From: Verrucomicrobiia bacterium
Lineage (GTDB): Bacteria; Verrucomicrobiota; Verrucomicrobiia; Opitutales; Cerasicoccaceae
Direction of reading: 5' to 3'
DNA length: 64,000 nt
Assembly: GCA_030432235.1 (NCBI GenBank)
Contig: JAUIHT010000001.1
Coordinates: 1,550,001 to 1,614,000 of the forward strand
Shown here: positions 50,731 to 59,400 of the stretch, piece by piece
Layout of the letters: each line of letters starts with the position of its first letter
Position numbering within the stretch: position 1 is the first letter of the stretch
Position numbers and translations under genes: made by a program
Notes under the pieces: generated by a model
What the model was told of the DNA's origin: nothing
Seen by the model: only the letters and a program-made list of their open reading frames with translations
Databases searched by the model: none

Positions 50731-51471
50731 ATGCGTAGTTTCCCCAAAGTGTATCGAGCTTTTACTCTGACCGAGTTACTGGTCGCCATTTCCATCATCG
50801 CTATCCTGGCTTTGATCCTCTTCCCATTGATCGGGAGCGTAATCCGGCGTGGTTACGCCACGAAGTCACTCAGCAATAAGCGGGTTATCTATTCCGCCTT
50901 TGCTCTGTACCACGCCGAAAATGGGCACCTGCCTCCGCTGAATAATGCGAAAGATACTGGCAGCTCGATAACTTGGGATACATCTACGGGATGGAGTGCA
51001 ACGATGGCGCCGTACCTGGAATTTACTGCGTACCCACAATCGAATAATCATAATGTCATGGTTGCTTCTGACATACTTTATTGCCCCGCCCAGGATGTAC
51101 ATAACACGAGGCGGGGAGACTATGGGGTCGCGTATAATGAAAACACTTATGGTGGCCCCATTCGCAAGGACATTAAGGATGATGACGGCAAGAAAACTGC
51201 AAACCATAAAGGTTCTCTCTCTTTTTCAGATATAAAAGAACCAGGGAAAGCGCCTCTGCTTGCTGACTGTGAACAATATGGAGGGGGTGAACTAGTAGGT
51301 AGTTGGTTTTTCGATCCTTCGAAGTCCACATATGCTCCTGCTGCTGGTAGTAATCCGGTTCTGTCATTTCGGCATGACGGTAAGGTCCAAATGGTTTTCG
51401 CTGACGGCAGCTCTGGCAGCTACACGGTGGAAGAATTGTTTCGGGACGTTCTTCCTTGGGATAACCGGTAA
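50731..51471 (+). CDS. Prepilin-like protein
   Basis: A 246-residue protein from the ATG at 50731. Its leader MRSFPKVYRA lacks the usual Gly before the cleavage site (Ala instead), followed by FTLTELLVAISIIAILALIL with Glu at +5. The rest matches PVC pseudopilin-like proteins: YSAFALYHAENGHLPPL in the middle and VQMVFADGSSGSYTVEEL near the end. It differs from the 13300 protein in sequence and has no other pilus gene next to it. Probably exported by a type II/IV pilus-like system. It precedes a sulfatase gene by about 110 bases on the same strand. Confidence 0.85.
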   Translation: MRSFPKVYRAFTLTELLVAISIIAILALILFPLIGSVIRRGYATKSLSNKRVIYSAFALYHAENGHLPPLNNAKDTGSSITWDTSTGWSATMAPYLEFTAYPQSNNHNVMVASDILYCPAQDVHNTRRGDYGVAYNENTYGGPIRKDIKDDDGKKTANHKGSLSFSDIKEPGKAPLLADCEQYGGGELVGSWFFDPSKSTYAPAAGSNPVLSFRHDGKVQMVFADGSSGSYTVEELFRDVLPWDNR

Positions 51472-51580
51472 ATAGCTTTTCCGCCGGACGGTGTTGTCCG
51501 TGTCCTGTCGGGTCGGGTAAGTGGGGTCTTGTCAAGGGGGACTGGGTATGTTGGGACTATTCTCTGACAAGATTGCCCGT

Positions 51581-53068
51581 ATGAAAGTCATATTTGCCCT
51601 TTTTGATTCCCTCAACCGCCATATGTTGCCGCCCTACGGTGGCAAGGCCATCGCGCCGAACTTCCAGCGTCTGGCCGAGCGGACCGCTACTTTTGATACC
51701 TCCTACGTTTGCAGCATGCCCTGCATGCCGGCGCGACGGGACATGCATACGGGCCGTCCGAACTTCCTCCATCGCTCCTGGGGGCCGCTAGAGCCCTGTG
51801 ACGACTCTCTGCCAAGGCTGTTGCAGGAGGCAGGCGTTTACACGCACCTGATCAGCGACCACCAGCATTACTGGGAGGAAGGCGCCACCAATTACCATAC
51901 CAAGTACAACACTTGGGAAATGATTCGCGGCCAGGAGGGCGACCCTTGGGCGGCGGAGGTACGCTCGCCCGAGCTGCCCGATGCGGTGTTCAAGCGCACT
52001 GACAAGATGGGCGTGCAGGATTTCAAAAACCGCCAGTCCATGCCCGAGCCGCATATGCAGCCCATGTCGCAGACCTTTACTCAGGCGCGCCACTTCCTGG
52101 AAAAGAACCACGATGCGGATAACTGGTTCCTGCAGATCGAAACCTTTGACCCGCACGAGCCTTTCTTCACCCATCGCCGTTACAAGGACCTCTACGCCGA
52201 ACACTATCGCAACTACAAGGGCTTGCCCTTCGACTGGCCGCCGTACCGTCCGGTCGAGGAAACACCCGAGGAAGTGGAGCATGTTCGCCACGAATATGCC
52301 GCACTGGTATCCATGTGTGACGAAAAGCTCGGCGACTTGCTCGACTTTATGGACAGCCACGCCATGTGGGACGACACCATGTTGATCGTCGGCACCGACC
52401 ACGGCTTCCTCCTCGGTGAGCACGACAGTTGGGCCAAGTGCTGGATGCCTTTTTATGAGGAAATCGCGCGCACGCCGTTTTTCGTATGGGATCCGCGTAG
52501 TAAGGTGCGCAACGAGCGGCGCAAGGCCCTCGTGCAGCCAGCCATCGATCTGGCCCCGACCGTTCTGAATTTCTTCGGGCAGGAGCCCACGCCGCGCATG
52601 ACTGGTCGCGACCTTGCCGCCACCGTGGCCGACGATACGCCCGTGCGCGAGACCGCTATCTTTGGCATCTTCGGCGGCCACGTGAACATCACCGATGGCC
52701 GCCACGTCTATATGCGCGGCAACCCGGAAGGGCAGGGCAACCTACCGCTGGCTGACTACACGCTGATGCCTACTAACATGCGTCACGCCTTTACCATGGA
52801 CCGATTTCAGGAGCCGCTGGAGAGTCGTAGCTTTGACTTTACCCAGGGCTGTCATCTGATGCGACTACCCTCGCAAACGGTCATGCCTGGAGACGAGAAA
52901 ATCAAGGTGGGGCACGAGACCTGGCTCTATGATCTCCAAAACGACCCCAAACAGGAGACACCGATTCGCGATGAGGCCGTCGAAGCGCGCTTCTGCCAGG
53001 CGCTGAATGAACACCTACGTGTGCTGGATGCTCCCGAAGAGCAGTGGGAACGTCTTGGTCTGGAATAA
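51581..53068 (+). CDS. Sulfatase (S1 family, Cys-type)
   Basis: A 495-residue sulfatase from the ATG at 51581; upstream in-frame starts add no signal peptide. The sequence starts directly with the first strand (KVIFALFDSLNRHMLPPYGG), and the formylglycine motif is C48-M-P-A-R52 followed by RDMHTGRPNF. The metal/second-half motif is IVGTDHGFLLGEHDSWAK. Predicted cytoplasmic, like the two other sulfatases here. It belongs to a different branch from those at 5222 and 16957, as shown by the HMLPPYGG and FLHRSWGPL segments. The substrate is unknown. It is followed by the strong promoter of the 53189 gene. Confidence 0.9.
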   Translation: MKVIFALFDSLNRHMLPPYGGKAIAPNFQRLAERTATFDTSYVCSMPCMPARRDMHTGRPNFLHRSWGPLEPCDDSLPRLLQEAGVYTHLISDHQHYWEEGATNYHTKYNTWEMIRGQEGDPWAAEVRSPELPDAVFKRTDKMGVQDFKNRQSMPEPHMQPMSQTFTQARHFLEKNHDADNWFLQIETFDPHEPFFTHRRYKDLYAEHYRNYKGLPFDWPPYRPVEETPEEVEHVRHEYAALVSMCDEKLGDLLDFMDSHAMWDDTMLIVGTDHGFLLGEHDSWAKCWMPFYEEIARTPFFVWDPRSKVRNERRKALVQPAIDLAPTVLNFFGQEPTPRMTGRDLAATVADDTPVRETAIFGIFGGHVNITDGRHVYMRGNPEGQGNLPLADYTLMPTNMRHAFTMDRFQEPLESRSFDFTQGCHLMRLPSQTVMPGDEKIKVGHETWLYDLQNDPKQETPIRDEAVEARFCQALNEHLRVLDAPEEQWERLGLE

Positions 53069-53128
53069 TTTAGTGGCTCAGAAGCTCTAAGGACAGAGTG
53101 TATTCCCGCTAAGTTAGTTGACAAAGGC

Positions 53129-53163
53129 TTGACTACGGGCTCTTTAATTGCATAATATTGCAT
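53129..53163 (+). promoter_or_regulatory. Promoter with overlapping ATTGCAT direct repeat
   Basis: TTGACT (53129-53134), 18 bases, TAATAT (53153-53158). Two ATTGCAT heptamers at 53147-53153 and 53157-53163 are spaced 10 bp apart (one helical turn) and overlap the -10 box. A further TTGACA lies at 53118. The same heptamer occurs upstream of the genes at 56454 and 60821. Confidence 0.5.
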
Positions 53164-53188
53164 AAATTATCCACCCCTGCAATCTCGT

Positions 53189-56100
53189 ATGAATCCATCC
53201 TATCGTGCTAATTTTCTCTGGAAACTCTGCCTGCTCTCACTGTTAGGGTTCGTTTTTTCATCCAGTACGGGACTGCGCGGAGATTTCTCCGACCCGAACT
53301 TCGTAGAGGAGGAAATCTATCGGGGCAACGGCATGATCTCTATGGCCTTTGACGATACCGGCCGCCTTTACGTGACCGAGAAACAGGGCCGTCTGCTGCT
53401 CTTTGAGCCCAACGACATGCCCGAGCTACCCATCACCTACCAGTACTTCGAGGGTAGCTGGAACGAGCTGCCGGACTTCGACAGCCTCACGCCGGTGGCC
53501 AGCGGCTCGGTTAGCGGGTTCAGCCTCGAGCCGCGCCTGCAGGATGACAATTTTGCCTTCCGCTACAACGCCACGCTGACCATCACCACGGAGGGCGATT
53601 ACACCTTCTACACGACCTCTGACGACGGCAGCAGCCTGAGCATCGACGGCGCTCTTATCGTCGACAACGACGGCGCGCATGGGAATCAGGAGCGCTCCGG
53701 CACCATCAACCTCACGCCCGGCACCTATGACCTCGTCGTCGAATTCTTCGAAGCCGGTGGCGGTGAGAATCTCGACGTGGAGTGGGAGGGCCCCAACTTT
53801 GCGCGGCAAACCCTCGGCGGTGCGGCGGGCGATTTCGTTGGGCCCACCATCGTGGCCGACCTGTCCGGTGCCGTCAACACCGACGGCGAGCGCGGCATGC
53901 TGGGCCTGGCCCTCGACCCGGATTTTGCCAACACGCGCCTCGTCTATCTCTTTTACTCGACCGGCAGCGACCAGCGCCTGACTCGCATCACGCTCGAGCC
54001 CGATTTCTCCACCATGACGCCCGGCTCGGAAATAGTCCTGCTGTCCGGCCTGCCCAACGTCAACCCGGTCCACAACGCCGGCGATATCCACTTCGACCCC
54101 GCCGATCCCTTCACCATCTATGTCATGCTCGGTGACGATGGCGACCGCTACCTGGTCGACGACCTCGATCTCTACAACGGCAAGCTTCTGCGTGTCGACG
54201 CCGCCACCGGTGAAGGCCTGTCCGACAACCCCTTCTGGGACGGCAACCCCGACTCGGTTCGCTCACGCATCTGGGCGCACAGCTTCCGCAACGCCTTTCG
54301 CTTTTGCTTCGACCCGGCCACGCCCATCGCCGACGTGCTCTATGTCTCCGAGAACGGTGACGGCACCGACCGCCTGGCCCGCATCGAAAAGGGTGCCGAC
54401 GGTGGTTGGCCCGACGAGTTCACTACGGACTCCGTGGACGGCAAGCGCCGCATCCTACGCACCACCGATCCGTCCGTCACTGGCATTGCCATCATCCGGG
54501 GTGGCCCCTTCGCGCCCGACGGTCCCGTCGTCTACCAGGGGCGCTACGGCGGCGATGACCGCAAGGAAATCCGCCGCTGGAATCTGACTGGAGCTGACCT
54601 CGATACGTTGGAGGAGATTGCCTCCGACAACGGCGAGCCCTTCCTCGATAACTTTTCCGGCTTCAACATCGTCAGTCTGACCGAGGGCCCCGATGGCGCG
54701 CTTTACTTTACCGACAGCAACCAGGGCAACTCCACCGGCACCGGCTACCTGCTCGGGCGCATCCGCTACATCGGTGGCGAGCCTCCCGTGGCCGCCTTCA
54801 GCATAGACGGTTCCGCGCGCGGCGAAGCGCCTTTCACGGTCGACTTCACTGACGAGTCCACCGCGCCCGACTCCACCGTCGCCACTTGGTCGTGGGACTT
54901 CGGCGATGGCGGCACCTCCACCCAGCCCAGCCCGCAGCACACTTTTGATGACCCCGGCGTCTACACCGTCAGTCTGACCGTAACGAACACCGACGGCTTG
55001 CCCGGAACCACGACCGCCACCGTCACGGTTTACCGCACCGTCACACTCAACCTCACTGGGACCATCGACGACGTCACCGCGGGCACGCCCTCCGCGCCCG
55101 GTGTCACGCTCGACCTGCACCTTTACCAATCGGACGGGATCACGCCCGCGCCTGCCAGCGGTGGCAGCGGGACGGACGGCAACGCCTTCACCGTGCCCGC
55201 CAACGGCCTCATCGACATCACCACCGACATACAACTCAGCGCCGCGGGCCTGGTTGTGACGGTAGGCGAGGGCAACAGCGCGGACTTCGTTCCGGCCACC
55301 AGCGGCTTTGAAATCGACCTTGATGAGGCTAACGACATCGCGGCGGATTTCCATCTCGCCACCACCGCTTTGCATGGCAAAGTGCTCGACACGCTTGGGT
55401 TGCCCGCCGTGACGGACATCGGCCTTGCCCGCGACGGCGTGCCCTTCGCCGTGGCCGGGGGACGCGACTTCGTTGCCCATTCGCCGCAGCCCCCGACCGG
55501 GGTGGCGCACCGCCACGACGTGGATGCGCTGGGTTACTTTTACTTCGCCATCCCCGCCGCCGATGCTGACGCGGACTTTACCCTCGACGCCCCCGGCGAC
55601 ACCGGCGCGTCGGTCTATGGTCAGGTCACGGAAACCGTAGCCGTTTCCACAGTCGGCAGCTACGATGAAAACCTCGTCCTCGGCCTTTACGATGGCGGCA
55701 CAGGTGTGGACGATCTTTCCGGCATCGCGGTCACGCCGGATGTCGATTACGAGACGCAAATCCAGCCCATCTTCACCTCGCAGTGCGTGGCCTGCCACAA
55801 CGACATTGCCACCAACAGCGGCGGGCTCGACCTCCAGGCCGGGGCCAGCTACAGCGAGCTGGTCAACCGCATCAGCGTGGAAGCCAAAGGCGTCATGCTG
55901 GTTGAGCCGGGTTCGTCATTGCGCAGTTACCTGATGGAAAAAATCGGCTCGGCCCAGCCACAACGCGGCACCCGCATGCGCCCCAACGACCCACTCGCGC
56001 TGGAGTCGCAGGCGCTCATCCGCGATTGGATTTCCCAACTCAGCCCCTACGGCGTCTGGCGCGACGAGACCTTTGGTGTTAACGCCAACGATCCCGAAGC

Positions 56101-56449
56101 CGAGGAAGCCGCGGACTTCGACAATGACGGCATCCCCAACCTGGCCGAATTCACGCTGATGCTTAACGCGCTCACGCCCGAGCCCACGCCTTGGCAATTC
56201 GTGGTCACGGACGGCCCGGCGCTTCACCTGCCCGCGCCGCGCAATGACGTTGCCATCGCCTGGGAGTACGCCGACACCCTCCCGCCCGTCGAGTGGCTCA
56301 CCGTGGCCAGCCGCCCTGCCTACGGCGCGTGGACCGCGGAGGCAGGCTTTGCCGTGCAAAGTGACCCCGCCACCGGCGCGCTTTTACTCATCGCACCCGA
56401 GCCTGGTGAAACCGCCAGCTTCTACCGCCTCCGCTTCGGCGACGAGTGA
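53189..56449 (+). CDS. Secreted PA14/glucose-sorbosone dehydrogenase/PKD/cytochrome c fusion
   Basis: A 1086-residue exported protein with an N-terminal hydrophobic signal (LWKLCLLSLLGFVFSS). The propeller of the glucose/sorbosone dehydrogenase type starts at residue about 45 (MISMAFDDTGRLYVTEKQG), is interrupted by a PA14 domain (about 80-215, TTEGDYTFYTTSDDGSS) and continues with ERGMLGLALDPDF, VNPVHNAGDIHFDP and NAFRFCFDP. A PKD domain follows (about 535-620, WSWDFGDGG), then an Ig-like region and a haem-binding C866-VA-C869-H870. The C-terminus has a Ca-loop module (DFDNDGIPNLAEF) shared with two other proteins here. It could oxidise a sugar and pass electrons to its own haem. Codon usage is strongly C-ending and GC-rich, unlike most of the window. 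Confidence 0.8.
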   Translation: MNPSYRANFLWKLCLLSLLGFVFSSSTGLRGDFSDPNFVEEEIYRGNGMISMAFDDTGRLYVTEKQGRLLLFEPNDMPELPITYQYFEGSWNELPDFDSLTPVASGSVSGFSLEPRLQDDNFAFRYNATLTITTEGDYTFYTTSDDGSSLSIDGALIVDNDGAHGNQERSGTINLTPGTYDLVVEFFEAGGGENLDVEWEGPNFARQTLGGAAGDFVGPTIVADLSGAVNTDGERGMLGLALDPDFANTRLVYLFYSTGSDQRLTRITLEPDFSTMTPGSEIVLLSGLPNVNPVHNAGDIHFDPADPFTIYVMLGDDGDRYLVDDLDLYNGKLLRVDAATGEGLSDNPFWDGNPDSVRSRIWAHSFRNAFRFCFDPATPIADVLYVSENGDGTDRLARIEKGADGGWPDEFTTDSVDGKRRILRTTDPSVTGIAIIRGGPFAPDGPVVYQGRYGGDDRKEIRRWNLTGADLDTLEEIASDNGEPFLDNFSGFNIVSLTEGPDGALYFTDSNQGNSTGTGYLLGRIRYIGGEPPVAAFSIDGSARGEAPFTVDFTDESTAPDSTVATWSWDFGDGGTSTQPSPQHTFDDPGVYTVSLTVTNTDGLPGTTTATVTVYRTVTLNLTGTIDDVTAGTPSAPGVTLDLHLYQSDGITPAPASGGSGTDGNAFTVPANGLIDITTDIQLSAAGLVVTVGEGNSADFVPATSGFEIDLDEANDIAADFHLATTALHGKVLDTLGLPAVTDIGLARDGVPFAVAGGRDFVAHSPQPPTGVAHRHDVDALGYFYFAIPAADADADFTLDAPGDTGASVYGQVTETVAVSTVGSYDENLVLGLYDGGTGVDDLSGIAVTPDVDYETQIQPIFTSQCVACHNDIATNSGGLDLQAGASYSELVNRISVEAKGVMLVEPGSSLRSYLMEKIGSAQPQRGTRMRPNDPLALESQALIRDWISQLSPYGVWRDETFGVNANDPEAEEAADFDNDGIPNLAEFTLMLNALTPEPTPWQFVVTDGPALHLPAPRNDVAIAWEYADTLPPVEWLTVASRPAYGAWTAEAGFAVQSDPATGALLLIAPEPGETASFYRLRFGDE

Positions 56450-56453
56450 GAAC

Positions 56454-59400
56454 TTAGTTTGACTGCGTCGCATCTACACGGGCAAACCCGCTATCTCCAG
56501 GCATAGGCACACGCTCGATGCAGCGATAAAGGCCGTTGCCCATATCGGTCATTTCGACCAATTCTGTGCCGGCAATATTTGCGGTTCGGCTGACGCCCAG
56601 GCCGGTTCCGTTGGGCGTGAAGGTCGTCGCCACGGTCCAGCCATCGGTGAGATTGCCTGTGGTTTGTACGGTATAAGTGGCATCGTCGGCATCCTCACGA
56701 ATGAAGAACTCCACCTCCATGCCATCGCCGGGTGCGGCATCGCGCAGCTTTGTTTCAGCACGTGAGCCTGGCTTGGTGGGGTCGCCGCCCAGCAAATACT
56801 CTCCCTCGTTGCTCAAGCCGTCGCCGTCGAAATCCGCCTCTGGCAGCGTTTCTCCGCTACGGTGAGCAATTCCGTCGAAGGACGCGTCTAGCCAACTCAC
56901 ATAGTTCGCCCCTAGCATAACGCAGGGGAGGCCGTTCCACGTTGGAGTTGTAAACCCTGTCGCTCCTTCGTAAAAATATGCAGTTGGCCCAAAATCGTTC
57001 TGGGTGAAATTATATGAACTAATGTTAGCTGGGACATCACCCCTGAAAATAATGCTACGTAAGCTGTCGCCGGATGGAATGGCACTTTGCCCGACATCCA
57101 TGAGCGTAGAAGGTATGGTGATACTTTGCATACCGTCACAATGTGAAAAGACACTTGAATACATCGTTGTCAGCCCTTCCGGTAACGTAATCGATAGAAG
57201 ACTCGTGCAACCTTGAAAGGCACTTTTTCCAATAGTCATCAAGCTTTGAGGAAATTCTATGCTTTTCAGGCCTGTGCAGTTCAGGAATGCCCACTCGTCG
57301 ATCAAGTTAACGTGATTCCCTATTCTAACGGATTCAAGTTGATTGCAGGCATCGAATGCATGGGCTGGAATAGTGGTTACACCACTGCCGAGGAATACAC
57401 TTTTTAGACTGTAGCAACGCAGGAATAGGTGGTTTCCTATGCTTGTTACTCCATTGGGTATCGTTATTTCGACAAGGGAAGAGCAGTCGAGAAATGCGTA
57501 TGAACCAATGAACGTTACACTTTCGGGGATATTAATAGATTCCAGACTTGTGCATTTGTAAAAGGCATAGCCATTGATAGCCTTGAGTCCCTCAGCCAGC
57601 TCAATATTCGTCAGGGAGCTGCAGGCTTCAAAGGTATTGAAGTCCAAGGTGATAACGCTCGGAGGGATACTTACGCTCTCCAGAGCGGAACAACCTTCGA
57701 AGGTGTTTCGCCCGATGATGGTTAAGCCATTTGGCAACGCTATGCTCTTCAATTTTTCGCAATTGTAGAAAGTGCTTTCTCCTACACTCGTAAGATTGGC
57801 ACTAAATGTCACGTTCTCCAATTCGCTACACCCAGAAAATGCCTCATCTTCAATGGTTGTGACACTGTCGGGGAGTTCGATGTTTGTCAGAGATATGCAG
57901 TCCTTGAAGGCGGAGTCGCCTATGGTGGCAACATTTGTTCCTAGGGAGATGATTCGCAGCTTTGGGCAATTGAAGAATGCAACGTCATCAATTGTCACTA
58001 CTGTGTTGGATACGGTTACTTCCTCCAAGCCGGAGCAATGTCCGAAGGCCAAGAAACCAATGGTTTCCATGCCTTCAGGTATAATTACACTCTTCAATTC
58101 ATGAAAGTAACTCAGTGCGTAGCTGACGATGCTTGTAACTGGTAGTCCCTCGATGGTTTCAGGGATTATGAGGTCCACATCCGCCGAATCGGAGTGGTCA
58201 GTGATGCTAACCTTGCCTTGAATGGAAATCTGATAAACCAGGCCGTTGTTCGTCGTTGCTGTGTATACTTCAGGATCGAACAGTGACCAAGAGGAACGGT
58301 TAAAACCAGTTGCGCCGGAATAATAATAGATCACTTGGTCGAATCCAAAGGAGGAAAATGAAATCGTGGGTGCATTGCCTTCGAAACGGACGTAGTTAAG
58401 ATTGGTGGTACCAAATGCACCGCTGCCGATTGAGGTCACGCTGGCGGGGATGACTATTTCCGTCAGTCCGGTGCAGCCGCGAAAGGCGGAGGTGCCGATA
58501 GTTGAAACGCCATCAGGGATGGTCACTGCGGTCAGCAGGGACGCATCGTAGAACGCATATGAGTAAAGGTTTGCGACCCCATTGGGGATAGCATAGCTTC
58601 CAGCCTTTGCCGCCGGGTAGATGAGCAGAGTGGTTTTGTCCTTATTGAAGAGCACACCGTCCTGGTTGCTGAAAGACGCGTTGTCGTCGGCAACCGTAAT
58701 GGAGGTTAGCGAATGGCAGACGCCAAAGGCGCTGCTAGAGAGCGTGGCGACATTGGCCGGCAGGTGGAGGCTTTGCAGGGACCTGCAAAAATAGAAGGCA
58801 AAATTTCCGACCGACTCCAAACTCTCGGGAAAGATTACCGAGGTTAGGCCTTCATTCATGTAGAAAGCGTAGTCGCCTATGGTCGTCACGCATTCCGGAA
58901 TCACAAAGGTCGTTGCTTTGCCGAAAGGGAATGCGACGAGTGTGCTCTCATCTTTGCTGAAGAGCACGCCATCCACGCTGGCATAGGCAGGATTATTGGC
59001 TGAAACGGAGATGGCCGATAGCGCCGGTGCATCCGTGAAGATGCGCGCGCTAACGGAGGTTATGCTATCTGGAATCGCGATGGTAGCGAGTTGGTCGCAG
59101 CCTTGAATGAAGGCGTTGCCGATGCTGGTGACGCCATCGCGCAGCGTCAGACTGGTCAGGTTATAACAGTTGGCGAACGCGTAGCTACCGATGTCGGCAG
59201 CGGAAACTTGTGCACTGAGTAAACCGGAGCAGTCGCTGAAGGCGTAGGCACCCACTGCGCTGACGTTCGCCGGGATGTTGAGGCCGGTGAGGGCATTGCA
59301 ATCGGCAAAGGCGCTTTCGCCTACGACGATGGTGCCGCCACCGAAAGTCAGATTGGTCAGCTTGGCGCAGCCGGTAAAGGCGTTTACCCCGATATCGCCG

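Noticed and set aside
54455-55798. 447-codon minus-strand frame within the 53189 gene
   Set aside because: Arises from the strongly C-ending codons of the real gene; repetitive Gly/Ala/Arg composition.
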